From Cupriavidus sp. YR651 (GTDB taxonomy: Bacteria > Pseudomonadota > Gammaproteobacteria > Burkholderiales > Burkholderiaceae), in contig NZ_FMYZ01000001.1 in assembly GCF_900101625.1 (NCBI RefSeq), positions 62,001 to 126,000 on the forward strand: a stretch of DNA of 64,000 nucleotides, read 5' to 3'. The translations under genes were made by a program, and so were the position numbers. Shown here piece by piece: positions 1 through 7,831 of the stretch. How positions within the stretch are numbered: position 1 is the stretch's first letter; every line of letters starts with the position of its first letter. A model generated the notes under the pieces. The model made no database searches. It had not been told where the DNA came from and saw nothing but the letters and a program-made list of their open reading frames with translations.

Positions 1-843
1 GCCTCTTCGTCCCAGTCGGCATACGCGCACAACGTCAGCGCCGAGGACCATAACAACACGTACTTCCGCAAGCTGGTCAAGTACCAGCCTCAGAACACGG
101 GACCGGACAAGAAGAACTACACCTATAACGAGTTGAAGGGTCAACTGGGCGATCTCGATATCAAGGTCATCGACAACGCCCTGTTCAAGAGCAAGTATTT
201 CGGCAACCGCGCCATCACGCTGGACCAACTGGAAAATGGCGCCGAGCTGGCCAAATACACGGAGTTCGCGCGCCAGGAAGCCACCGCCGACTACCTGATG
301 ATCGGCTCGTCCGTCATCTACGACGTGGGCGTGGACAAGAACTCGGGCCAGCCGGCATGCACGGGCGTGGCCAGCACCAAGACGTTCTCCACCAAGACCG
401 GTGAAGATATCGGATCGGCAACGCAGTCCGAGGCAGCCATTGGCATCTCGTCCGACGATTGCCGCGCCAAGCTCGCGGGCAAGCTCGCTGCAAGCCTTGG
501 CAACCAGGTCGGCAAGCGCATTCAGGACTTCGTCAAGCGCCGCACGATGTATGGCGCCGAGTACGTGATCCGCCTGACCGGTGGCACGCTGTCCCTGACG
601 AATCGCACTGCATTCAACCAGGCGCTGAAGAACGTGCCGGGCTTGGAGAAGGCAACGCAGCGCCAGGCAGGCACTGACAAGCTGGAAGTCGTGGCGACCT
701 ATCGCGGCACTGACCCGCTCGACCAGGCCGTGGCCATGGCGCTCGGCGGCAATCCGATGTTTGCCGGCCTGGACTCGATGGTCGACGGCAACATCGTCAC
801 GCTCTGCATGAACGGTTGCGCCAAGACCAAGGCCGCTCGCTGA
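1..843 (+). CDS. 3' part of an exported-type protein of unknown function (start outside window)
   Basis: The frame is open from base 1, so the start codon lies to the left; 280 residues are visible. The visible part has two alpha/beta-like sections. The first has the phrasing of TolB/CsgG/LpoB-like periplasmic domains: an ADYLMIGSSVIYDV strand, then C-T-G-V and a T-K-T-G-E turn, followed by an SSDDCRAKLAGKLA helix. The second begins near YVIRLTGGTLSL and ends in a short Cys-containing tail. I do not recognise a named family. Its stop is one base from the next start (TGA-C-ATG at 841-847), so it is cotranscribed with the lipoprotein downstream. A periplasmic or outer-membrane-associated role is inferred only from the operon and the domain style. 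Confidence 0.75.
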   Translation, partial: ASSSQSAYAHNVSAEDHNNTYFRKLVKYQPQNTGPDKKNYTYNELKGQLGDLDIKVIDNALFKSKYFGNRAITLDQLENGAELAKYTEFARQEATADYLMIGSSVIYDVGVDKNSGQPACTGVASTKTFSTKTGEDIGSATQSEAAIGISSDDCRAKLAGKLAASLGNQVGKRIQDFVKRRTMYGAEYVIRLTGGTLSLTNRTAFNQALKNVPGLEKATQRQAGTDKLEVVATYRGTDPLDQAVAMALGGNPMFAGLDSMVDGNIVTLCMNGCAKTKAAR

Positions 844-844
844 C

Positions 845-2848
845 ATGCGCAAGACGATCCTGACAACCGCCGCCGCCGCGGCCCTGGCGGCTTGCGGTAG
901 CGCTGCAGCGGCTGCTGGCGTAGGCCTGTACGTCGTGCCGGGCATATTCTTTGATGATGCCGGCGCTGGCGCGGGCAGCAGCAAGATCGATCCCGCATTT
1001 CGTCCCGCGCTGGACATGAAGCAAAGCGTGGCGAAACTGCAGGAGCGCGCCCAGGCGCATTTCAAGACCCTCGCACCGACCATCGACAGCAAGAACAGGC
1101 TGCGCACCCTGGCCTTGTCTGTCCAGGTCACGCGCGCGTCGCGCTACCAGATCGACAAGTCGGATGGCACCACGGACATCTACCTGCCGTTGACACTGAG
1201 TCTGTACTTCAGCAATCCGATGACCGGCGAAGTGCTGCAGTCGTTCAGCCAGACGCGCTACGACGTGATGACCGTCACGCTCGCATCGGGCAAGGCGGCC
1301 ATCGACGCCAGCGTTGCCAACGTCTACCGCAACGGCTTTGCGACGTTGCTGGACACGATGCTGGCCGGCGCTGCCCGCCAGTTCAATCCCTACGTCGTGG
1401 AGACACGCGTTGTCGATACATGGCGCGGCTTTGTGATTCTGGACCGCGGCTACCGTGCCGGCATCGGCAAGGGCGATGTCATGAACGACGGCGCAAGCGA
1501 AATCCGCGTGGAACACGCTGGCGCCGACTACGCAGTGGCAGTACCGGTTCTGGGCGCGCCCAAGGATGGCGCGGTGTTCAGCCGCGCGGGCACGATGGCG
1601 CTGTCCAATGTAAAGAAGCCCCGCGTGCTGGCGCTGGTCAGCGACGGCAACGATGACTTGTCCAACGCCGTCAGCACGCAGCTGTTTACCGACAAGCTCG
1701 GCAGCGGTGCACCATTTGCCACCTTGCCCTTGAACGGCAACTTCAGCCAGGTGCAGGCGTCGATTGACAGCAATACCAGTATTGGCCACGAAGTGAGTGG
1801 CAAGCGCGCCCTGCCCGACTACTTCATCCGCATGGTGGTGCCGCCAGCGCGCCAGTACGCGCTGCCGACCAACCTGGCCTACAAGACGCTCCAGAGCTAT
1901 CAGGCATGGGCGTTCGCGGAACTCCTCTCGCGCGATGGCCGGGTGCTCTACGCGGCGGACGTCACCCAGCGCATTGACGATACCGTCACCGACAAGGCCG
2001 GCTTCAATGCCGCCGACCGTCGCGAGGTGGTGCTCAAGAATGCGCTGAACGACCTGGCCGACCGGTTCGGCAAGGAAGTCCGCTTCCAGCCGCTGACGCT
2101 GAAGGTGGTGGCAACCAATGCCGACACCTTCCAGGTTGACGATGCCGCCGGGGCGCTGCAGTCCGGCGACACCATCCGCGTCTATCACGGCATCGGCAAA
2201 CCGGGTCCGTTGACCGAGGAAGCCCTGGTCCCGACCTGGGAGGCCACCGTCGTCAGCCGCGACGGCGCCCGAGTGACTGCATCTCCCGTGCTGCCGATTG
2301 CCGGCAAACCGCCACGCCCTGAATCGGGCGACGTTGTACTGGCCGACAGTGTGGCCAACGCCCATGGTGGCGGCCAGCGCATGGCCTACTGCCCCGCCGA
2401 AAAGAGCCAGATCGGCACCGTTGCACTGGACCGCTTCAACCTGCTGGCCTACGCAGGCGCGGCGTCCGCCAAGGTCGTCATGATCAACCCGGCGCTCGCT
2501 GACCTGGTCAAGGGGCGCGTAGGAGGTCAGTCAGGCTTTGCCCGCGATCTGGCACTTCGGCCTGGCTCCTATGACCGTTGCATCGAAGCGCTCTACCGGA
2601 TCGATCCGCGCGATCGCAAGTGCGAGGACGGACTGTGCGCACAAGGCTACAACGTGCGGCTGGCCTATCGCCAGCGCGCCGGCGGCAACGTGGTGGGACA
2701 GGCCATTCTCGAACACGGCTTTGTCTCGAACGGTTATCCCGCCACGGCCGATGCCACCAACGTGAACGCCCTGCAGGCCATGGACCTCGACCGCGACACG
2801 CGCGCGAGCCTGGACGGCGTCATGAAACAAATGCTGAATCCCAACTGA
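845..2848 (+). CDS. Large lipoprotein of unknown function
   Basis: The protein has 667 residues. The N-terminus is a lipoprotein signal: basic MRKT, a short Ala/Leu stretch, then the lipobox L-A-A-C with Cys17 as the lipidation site. The mature protein has no further membrane helix and no enzyme motif I recognise. Near residues 190-215 there is a W-R-G-F-V-I-L-D-R-G-Y-R-A-G-I-G-K-G-D-V segment, the style of the C-terminal beta domains seen in FlgT-like and other outer-membrane-associated proteins. A second G-D-T-I-R-V-Y-type turn occurs near residue 440. Four Cys lie close together near the C-terminus (about 580-605), possibly disulfide-bonded. It starts one base after the previous stop and is followed 14 bases later by a third exported protein, so the three probably form one envelope complex. 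Confidence 0.8.
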   Translation: MRKTILTTAAAAALAACGSAAAAAGVGLYVVPGIFFDDAGAGAGSSKIDPAFRPALDMKQSVAKLQERAQAHFKTLAPTIDSKNRLRTLALSVQVTRASRYQIDKSDGTTDIYLPLTLSLYFSNPMTGEVLQSFSQTRYDVMTVTLASGKAAIDASVANVYRNGFATLLDTMLAGAARQFNPYVVETRVVDTWRGFVILDRGYRAGIGKGDVMNDGASEIRVEHAGADYAVAVPVLGAPKDGAVFSRAGTMALSNVKKPRVLALVSDGNDDLSNAVSTQLFTDKLGSGAPFATLPLNGNFSQVQASIDSNTSIGHEVSGKRALPDYFIRMVVPPARQYALPTNLAYKTLQSYQAWAFAELLSRDGRVLYAADVTQRIDDTVTDKAGFNAADRREVVLKNALNDLADRFGKEVRFQPLTLKVVATNADTFQVDDAAGALQSGDTIRVYHGIGKPGPLTEEALVPTWEATVVSRDGARVTASPVLPIAGKPPRPESGDVVLADSVANAHGGGQRMAYCPAEKSQIGTVALDRFNLLAYAGAASAKVVMINPALADLVKGRVGGQSGFARDLALRPGSYDRCIEALYRIDPRDRKCEDGLCAQGYNVRLAYRQRAGGNVVGQAILEHGFVSNGYPATADATNVNALQAMDLDRDTRASLDGVMKQMLNPN

Positions 2849-2862
2849 AGGAAATTTCAACG

Positions 2863-3549
2863 ATGAAGAAGACCTCCCTCGCATTGGCTGCCCTCGTAGG
2901 CGGCACGCTGTTCCTGTCGGCCCCGGCTGCCATGGCTTTCGGTCTGGGCAACATCACCTCAGCCATTCCGGGCGTGGGCGGTGCATCCGCCTCGGCCGTT
3001 TCCGCTGGCGACATCGACGCGTTCATCCAGACCGCCAATGATGCAAACCAGATGATCGGCACATCGTCGGCGCACATTTTCAAGGCTTTGGCCAGCAAGG
3101 AAGAGATCGCGGCGCTGGAAGCCCGCCTGACGGCCGCCAACGCCATCGCTGACCCCGCCGAGAAGGCCGCCGAGATCAGCAAGATCAAGAGCGACGAAGC
3201 CACGGCCGTCCAAAAGGCACTGGCTAGCAAGGAAGGGGAAGCCAAGCTTGGCGCCATGAACAAAGCCCAGATGGCTTCGTTCGGCAACGCCGCCTTCACG
3301 TTCATGCTCGGCGTTCTGAAAGACAAGCAGTTGGCAGAAGGCAGCACCGCCCTGGTGTCGGGCGTGGCGTCGAACCCGACGCTGGTCCCGCGCCTCGGCG
3401 CACTGAAGGACGTCGCGTCGTCAGTCAGCTCGCAGGTTGCCAACACCGCCAAGATCGGCGAAGGCCTGGTCAAGCTTGCCAAGGCCGGCAAGATCGCTGC
3501 GTTGCCGGCATCGGCCTCCGAAAAGCCGAAAAAGGTCGACGAGATCTAA
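2863..3549 (+). CDS. Secreted Ala/Lys-rich helical protein, unknown function
   Basis: The protein has 228 residues. I chose the ATG at 2863 because a cleavable signal peptide starts there (MKKTSLALAALVGG, ending near A-M-A-F at residue 24) and AAGGAAAT lies about 8 bases upstream; the reading frame is open further upstream but only as out-of-frame overlap with the preceding gene. After a Gly-rich linker (GLGNITSAIPGVGG) the mature part is predicted almost wholly helical, with many Ala, Lys and Glu, and no Cys. No catalytic motif is visible. It is the last gene of the three-gene operon and is closed by a strong terminator. The function is unknown; its partners suggest the periplasm or outer membrane. 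Confidence 0.8.
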   Translation: MKKTSLALAALVGGTLFLSAPAAMAFGLGNITSAIPGVGGASASAVSAGDIDAFIQTANDANQMIGTSSAHIFKALASKEEIAALEARLTAANAIADPAEKAAEISKIKSDEATAVQKALASKEGEAKLGAMNKAQMASFGNAAFTFMLGVLKDKQLAEGSTALVSGVASNPTLVPRLGALKDVASSVSSQVANTAKIGEGLVKLAKAGKIAALPASASEKPKKVDEI

Positions 3550-3583
3550 GTAACTACTCCCGGTTTCTTTCGTTGCACAAGAA

Positions 3584-3614
3584 AGCATGGCTCGCAAGAG
3601 CCATGCTTTTTTTT
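3584..3614 (+). terminator. Rho-independent terminator of the three-gene exported-protein operon
   Basis: A perfect 10-bp stem, AGCATGGCTC (3584-3593) with GAGCCATGCT (3598-3607), closed by the GNRA-type tetraloop GCAA and followed by a run of eight T. It lies 35 bases after the stop codon at 3549. Confidence 0.95.
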
Positions 3615-4013
3615 GTTCCTGGCGCGAAGCACTCTCCTTCAGGGGACGCCCCAACGTGGCACCGGAATGACAGCCAATTTATGCGCGCATTGCGATAAGT
3701 CTTCTTATCGTAATGAGCCAACACCCGACACAAACTCGCCCACGCGGATTCCGTTCCCTCGGCCTCCGTCGCCCCCTCAAGGACGCCAGGCCGTCCCCGC
3801 GATCCACAAATCCGCCCAGATCTAACCCGACCAACGCCGTTGCACCGCGCCGCCCGCGGCTGGCGCGGCAAAGGGGTCGACCACCCTCGCCTCACCAAAA
3901 ATAGATTTAGATACAAAGCCGCGTCATCGGGCCCGCGTCGCCTCTCGTTACTGTCGGCATCGGGGCAAAAAGCCTGCCCCTGTCGCCTGAATTCTTAAGA
4001 GAGTCTTAACCGT
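3615..4013. other. Non-coding gap with two small palindromes
   Basis: I see no convincing gene in these 399 bases. A perfect inverted repeat, CGATAAG (3693-3699), TCTT, CTTATCG (3704-3710), could be an operator or small hairpin. A second one (3995-4009) sits just before the next start and is listed separately. The promoter of the PXPV-repeat gene at 4014 is expected here, but I cannot place it with confidence. Confidence 0.5.
3995..4009 (+). promoter_or_regulatory. Inverted repeat over the ribosome binding site of the PXPV gene
   Basis: TTAAGA (3995-4000), GAG, TCTTAA (4004-4009) form a perfect dyad four bases before the ATG at 4014. The AAGAGAG stretch that would serve as Shine-Dalgarno lies inside it, so a hairpin or bound protein could block translation. 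The regulatory role is inferred from position. Confidence 0.35.
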
Positions 4014-4328
4014 ATGAAGAAAATCCTGGCGCTCGGCCTGCTCACTGGTCTCACTGCCCTGGCTTCGGCCAGCGCGCAGGCCCACGTGGATATCGGCATC
4101 GGCTTCGGTGTGCCGATGGTCGCCGCCCCGCCCGTCTACGCGCCCGCGCCGGTGTACGCACCGGCCCCCGTGGTGGTGCAGCAGCAGCCCGTTGTCGTCG
4201 CCCCCGGCTACTACGAGGACTGGCGCGCCCGCGAATGGCGCGAGCGTCGGTGGCGGGAGCGGGAATGGCGTGAGCGCGAATGGCGTGAGCGTCGTCGCGA
4301 ATGGCGTCGCTGGCACGAGGACGATTGA
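4014..4328 (+). CDS. Small secreted PXPV-repeat protein with Trp/Arg/Glu-rich tail
   Basis: The protein has 104 residues. A signal peptide (MKKILALGLLTGLTALASASAQA) is followed by a Gly-rich strand and then by P-V-Y-A-P-A-P-V-Y-A-P-A-P-V, the repeat that defines the PXPV family found in Cupriavidus, Ralstonia and relatives. A Gln/Val stretch leads to a highly charged tail built from about six copies of W-R-E-R-(E/R), ending W-H-E-D-D. The repeats are also visible in the DNA as reiterated gaatggcgtgagcg units. The family's function is not established; it is usually a small exported protein. It stands alone, between a terminator region and the convergent Bug-receptor gene. Confidence 0.8.
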   Translation: MKKILALGLLTGLTALASASAQAHVDIGIGFGVPMVAAPPVYAPAPVYAPAPVVVQQQPVVVAPGYYEDWRAREWRERRWREREWREREWRERRREWRRWHEDD

Positions 4329-4361
4329 CCCCGGCGGGCTGGCGTTGCCCGCCCTCCTGCG

Positions 4362-5387
4362 CTACTCGACCTTGACTCCGGCTTTCTTGACCAGCGATGC
4401 GTACCGGGTGGCCTCGCTGCGGAAGAAGCTGGCCGCGGCCTCCGGGGTGCCGGGATTGACGATCGTGCCTTGCTTCTTCATGGCCTCCAGCACCTCGGGC
4501 GAGGTGAAGGCTTTGGCAAACGCGTCATGGATGCGCGAAACCTCGGCGGGCTTCATGCCGGCGGGCCCGACCACGGCAAACCAGCCTTCGACGCTGTAGT
4601 TCGGCAAGCCCTGTTCGGCGATGGTCGGAATCTCGGGCGCAATCGGCGACCGCGCGGCACTGCCGACGCCGATGGCCCGCAGCGTGCCGGCCTTGAGGTG
4701 CGGCTGGACGGCATTCAGCGCCACCACGCCCATTTCCACCTGCCCGGCGAGCAGGTCCGTGATCATTGGGCCGGTGCCTTTGTAGGGCACGTGGCGCGCC
4801 TTGACGCCGGCCTGATCCAGGAACATCTCCGCCGCCAGGTGGATGATGGTGCCGTTGCCCGACGACGCGTAGTTGAAGGTGTCCGGCCTGGCCTTCATCA
4901 GCGCGACCAGTTCCTGCACGTTCTTTGCCGGCACCTTGGGATTGACCACCAGCACCAGCGGCGTCGCGCCAATCACACTGATCGGCGTCACGTCCTTGAT
5001 CGGATCGAACGGCATGGACTTGAACACGCTCGGATTGATCACGTGGTTGTTCGACACCAGGCCCAGCGTGGAACCGTCAGGCGATGCCTTGACCACCGCG
5101 GCCGCGCCGGTAATGCCGCCAGCTCCCGGCAGGTTTTCGATCACCACCGGCTGGCCGAAGGCCTTGCCCAGCGCGGGGCCGGCCGCGCGAGCGATGGCGT
5201 CGACGCCGGAACCCGCGCTGATCGGCAGGATCAACCGCACCGGCTTGCCCGATCCGGGCTGGGCCATGGCGTGCGGTACGTGCATCGTCGACAGCGCGAC
5301 GGCCGCGATCGCCGCCGCACCGCTCAACAGGAATGCGAGCCGGCGCCATATGGCGGGTACAGCGGGGCGAGGGAATGCCTTTTTCAT
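4362..5387 (-). CDS. Tripartite tricarboxylate transporter substrate-binding protein (Bug family)
   Basis: The protein has 341 residues, typical for Bug receptors. A long signal peptide ends near A-M-A-Q (about residue 43). The family hallmarks follow: the first strand V-R-L-I-L-P, then S-A-G-S-G-V-D-A-I-A-R in the ligand loop, V-I-E-N-L-P-G-A-G-G and the middle V-P-Y-K-G-T-G-P segment. These proteins bind carboxylates in the periplasm, with or without TctAB membrane partners; no tctA or tctB is in view. It is the last gene of the minus-strand operon mvaB-like, CoA transferase, receptor, so its ligand is probably an acid that is then activated to a CoA ester. The exact ligand cannot be read from sequence. 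Confidence 0.92.
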   Translation of the reverse strand: MKKAFPRPAVPAIWRRLAFLLSGAAAIAAVALSTMHVPHAMAQPGSGKPVRLILPISAGSGVDAIARAAGPALGKAFGQPVVIENLPGAGGITGAAAVVKASPDGSTLGLVSNNHVINPSVFKSMPFDPIKDVTPISVIGATPLVLVVNPKVPAKNVQELVALMKARPDTFNYASSGNGTIIHLAAEMFLDQAGVKARHVPYKGTGPMITDLLAGQVEMGVVALNAVQPHLKAGTLRAIGVGSAARSPIAPEIPTIAEQGLPNYSVEGWFAVVGPAGMKPAEVSRIHDAFAKAFTSPEVLEAMKKQGTIVNPGTPEAAASFFRSEATRYASLVKKAGVKVE

Positions 5388-5454
5388 GGTTGTCTCCAGA
5401 TATTTCTATTTATGGTGACTGCTGCCGCGGCGGGGTAGCCCGCCGTCGGGTCCA

Positions 5455-6600
5455 TCAGGCCCTGCTCAGGCGCGAGAGGATTTCCTCGGTGTGTTCGCCC
5501 GCCCTGGGCAGCGGGCTGCGCACGCCGGGCCGGCGTCCGCCCATCAGCAGCGGCAACAGCACCGTCGGCGCGATCGAGCCATCGTCCACCTGCATATCCA
5601 CCAGCCCACCGCTGGCCTTGAGGTGCGGATCGTCCAGCAACTGGTCCGGGCGCACGATCGGCGCGTAGGGAATGCCGGCCGCTTCCAGCTTCGGCGCCAG
5701 CGCTTCCGTGCGATGGTGCTTGAGGATCTCGCCCAGCCGCTCCAGCAGTTCCGGACGCACCGCCACGCGCAGGGCGTTATTGGCGTAGCGCGGATCGGCC
5801 GCCAGGTCCGGCCGTTCGAGCACATTGCACAGCGTGACGAACTGCTTGTCGCTGACCGCGCCAATAAATAGCTGCTCGCCGTCGGCCAGCGTGAAGACGT
5901 CATAGACGCTCCATGCCGACACGCGCGACGGCATCGGCGGGGGCGGCTCGCCGGTCATCGCAAACTGCTGCATGTGCTGGGAGGACAGGAACACGCAGTT
6001 CTCGAACAGCGCGCTCTGGATCTCCTGGCCGCGTCCGCTGCGGTCACGTTCGCGCAGCGCGGCCAGCACACCGATGGCGCCGAACATGCCGCCCATGATG
6101 TCGTTGACGGACGTGCCCGCCCGCAGCGGCCGCCCCTGCGGGCCCGTCATGTACGACAGGCCTCCCATCATCTGCACGACTTCGTCCAGCGCCAGACGGT
6201 TTTCGTAGGGACCGGGCAGGAAGCCCTTGTGGGAGACGTAGATCAGGTGTGGGTACTTCTGTGACAGCGTGGCGTAGTCCAGGCCCAGCTTCTCCATCAG
6301 GCCGGGGCGGAAGTTCTCCAGCAAGATATCGCTCTGGCCGGCCAGTTCGGCAGCCGCCGCGCGGCCTTCCTCCGTAGTGATGTCCAGCACCACGCTCTTC
6401 TTGTTGCGATTGAACGCACGGAAAAAGCCGATGCCCAGCCCGGGCAGGTTGCGAGTCTTGTCGCCCCCTGGCGGTTCGATCTTGATGACTTCGGCGCCCA
6501 GGTCGGCCAGGATCATGCCGCAGGTGGGGCCCATGACCATATGCGTGAACTCGACCACGCGGATGCCGGACAGCGGCAGGGACGGATTGTCGTTTGACAT
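5455..6600 (-). CDS. CaiB/BaiF family CoA transferase
   Basis: The protein has 381 residues, starting at the ATG complementary to 6598-6600; the frame is open further upstream but only as overlap with the lyase gene. Family III CoA transferases move CoA between carboxylic acids through an aspartyl-CoA anhydride. Visible hallmarks are G-I-R-V-V-E-F-T-H, L-A-D-L-G-A-E-V-I-K-I-E-P-P-G-G-D, the nucleotide-contact region F-N-R-N-K-K-S-V-V-L-D, and L-L-E-N-F-R-P-G. The conserved catalytic Asp is expected in S-V-N-D-I-M-G-G around residue 165. Genes on either side (HMG-CoA-lyase-like enzyme upstream, Bug receptor downstream) are on the same strand, so it probably activates the imported acid for cleavage by the lyase. 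Confidence 0.92.
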   Translation of the reverse strand: MSNDNPSLPLSGIRVVEFTHMVMGPTCGMILADLGAEVIKIEPPGGDKTRNLPGLGIGFFRAFNRNKKSVVLDITTEEGRAAAAELAGQSDILLENFRPGLMEKLGLDYATLSQKYPHLIYVSHKGFLPGPYENRLALDEVVQMMGGLSYMTGPQGRPLRAGTSVNDIMGGMFGAIGVLAALRERDRSGRGQEIQSALFENCVFLSSQHMQQFAMTGEPPPPMPSRVSAWSVYDVFTLADGEQLFIGAVSDKQFVTLCNVLERPDLAADPRYANNALRVAVRPELLERLGEILKHHRTEALAPKLEAAGIPYAPIVRPDQLLDDPHLKASGGLVDMQVDDGSIAPTVLLPLLMGGRRPGVRSPLPRAGEHTEEILSRLSRA

Positions 6601-6667
6601 GTGGACTCTCAGGCTGGTTTTCAGGCGGATTCGTGGGTCGATTCGTAGGCCAATCGTGGACCGATTC

Positions 6668-7615
6668 TCAGGCTGCTGCGCGAGCCGCCTGGCTCGGGAA
6701 CGTCTTGGGAAGGCCCGCGCGCCACAGCGTGCCGTGCAGGGTTTCGCCCGCGAGCCAGGTGGCCACGCGTTCGCGCAAGGCCAGCAGGCGGCCGATGTCC
6801 ACGCCGGTATCAATACCCATGCTGCCCAGCATGTAGGCCAGGTCCTCCGTGGCCACGTTGCCACTGGCACCGGGCGCATGCGGGCAGCCGCCGATACCGG
6901 CCAGGCAGGCATCGAAACGCGTGACACCCGACTCCAGCGCCGCATAGACATTGGCCAGCCCCAGCCCGCGCGTGTCGTGGAAGTGACCGCACCAGAAGCG
7001 ATCGCCGGCGATGTCGATAGCCCGCGCGAAGAGATCGCGCACCATGCCGGGATCGGCGTATCCCACGGTATCCGCCAGACTGACGCGGTCGGCGCCGGCG
7101 TCCAGCAACGCCTGCATCAGGCGCAGCACTTCGTCGGGCGCCACGCGTCCCTGGATCGTGCAGCCGAAAGCCGTACCCACGCCGCCTTCGATCAGCGTCT
7201 TCGATCCGGCGGCATCGCGCGCCGCGCGGATGCGAGCGACTTCGGCCACCACTTCATCGGGCGACTTGCGCAGGTTGGCCAGGCTGTGGGCGTGGCTGGC
7301 GGACAGCGGCACGATCATGAGATCCGCGCCGCCGGCGATGGCGTTCTCGGCACCACGCAGGTTCGGCACCAGCACCGAGGCAAACAGCCCCCGCAGGTCG
7401 CGGGCGAATTCCAGCAGCTCGGCGGTATCGGCCAGTTGCGGCAGCAAGCGGGCGGGCACGAACGAGCCGACTTCCAGCTCGCGCAGGCCGGCGGCATACG
7501 CGTCGCGGACCCACGCCTTCTTCTGCTCGGTCGGCAGGATGGTCTGGATGCTCTGCAGGCCATCGCGCAGGCCAACTTCGCGAATCACGGCATGGCGGGG
7601 AAAGGTTGCGGTCAT
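6668..7615 (-). CDS. mvaB: Hydroxymethylglutaryl-CoA lyase family enzyme
   Basis: The protein has 315 residues, the usual size for bacterial HMG-CoA lyases. It is a DRE-TIM metallolyase: the N-terminal R-E-V-G-L-R-D-G-L-Q carries the metal and substrate residues, G-H-F-H-D-T-R-G-L-G gives the two metal-binding His, and the class signature G-C-P-H-A-P-G-A-S-G-N-V-A-T-E-D with its catalytic Cys is intact. Such enzymes cleave HMG-CoA, or related 3-hydroxy-3-methyl acyl-CoAs such as citramalyl-CoA, to acetyl-CoA plus a keto acid. The start chosen is the ATG at 7613-7615 (MTATFPRHA). It is the first gene of the operon and diverges from a LysR gene. The true substrate could differ from HMG-CoA because a CoA transferase and a transporter receptor travel with it. 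Confidence 0.9.
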   Translation of the reverse strand: MTATFPRHAVIREVGLRDGLQSIQTILPTEQKKAWVRDAYAAGLRELEVGSFVPARLLPQLADTAELLEFARDLRGLFASVLVPNLRGAENAIAGGADLMIVPLSASHAHSLANLRKSPDEVVAEVARIRAARDAAGSKTLIEGGVGTAFGCTIQGRVAPDEVLRLMQALLDAGADRVSLADTVGYADPGMVRDLFARAIDIAGDRFWCGHFHDTRGLGLANVYAALESGVTRFDACLAGIGGCPHAPGASGNVATEDLAYMLGSMGIDTGVDIGRLLALRERVATWLAGETLHGTLWRAGLPKTFPSQAARAAA

Positions 7616-7713
7616 GGGGATCGGGGAGTCTCGGGGCCTCTCGTACGGAGGCGATGAGGCCACTCTATGAGTTTCCGATGCAAAGCAACAGTGGTGTTTT
7701 GGACACGCTAACG

Positions 7714-7805
7714 TTCCGGATGGGAATGTCTCAGCAAGGCACCCGGGATTTCCCGAACACCTGATGACGACCCTATTCGCGCAAGTAAAATTCCATTCCG
7801 GAATT
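7714..7805. promoter_or_regulatory. Two matching dyads between mvaB-like and LysR genes
   Basis: TTCC-N5-GGAA occurs at 7714-7726 and again, extended to AATTCC-N5-GGAATT, at 7789-7805. Both lie in the 216-base gap between divergent genes, where a LysR protein would be expected to bind to control the operon and itself. The binding is inferred. Confidence 0.4.
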
Positions 7806-7831
7806 CCACAGCCCCTCCCCTCCAGATCGCC

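Noticed and set aside
797..2365. Long minus-strand open frame (522 codons) opposite the lipoprotein gene, and similar long antisense frames at 8892-11030, 20805-22343, 30075-31115, 36892-38727 and 51470-53152
   Set aside because: They lie opposite well-supported genes, are rich in Arg, His, Gln and Gly as expected from reverse reading of GC-rich codons, and show no domain motif.
6601..6951. Upstream extension of the CoA transferase (498-codon frame)
   Set aside because: The extra part overlaps the lyase gene out of frame and is Arg/Ala-rich; the CaiB family start is at 6600.
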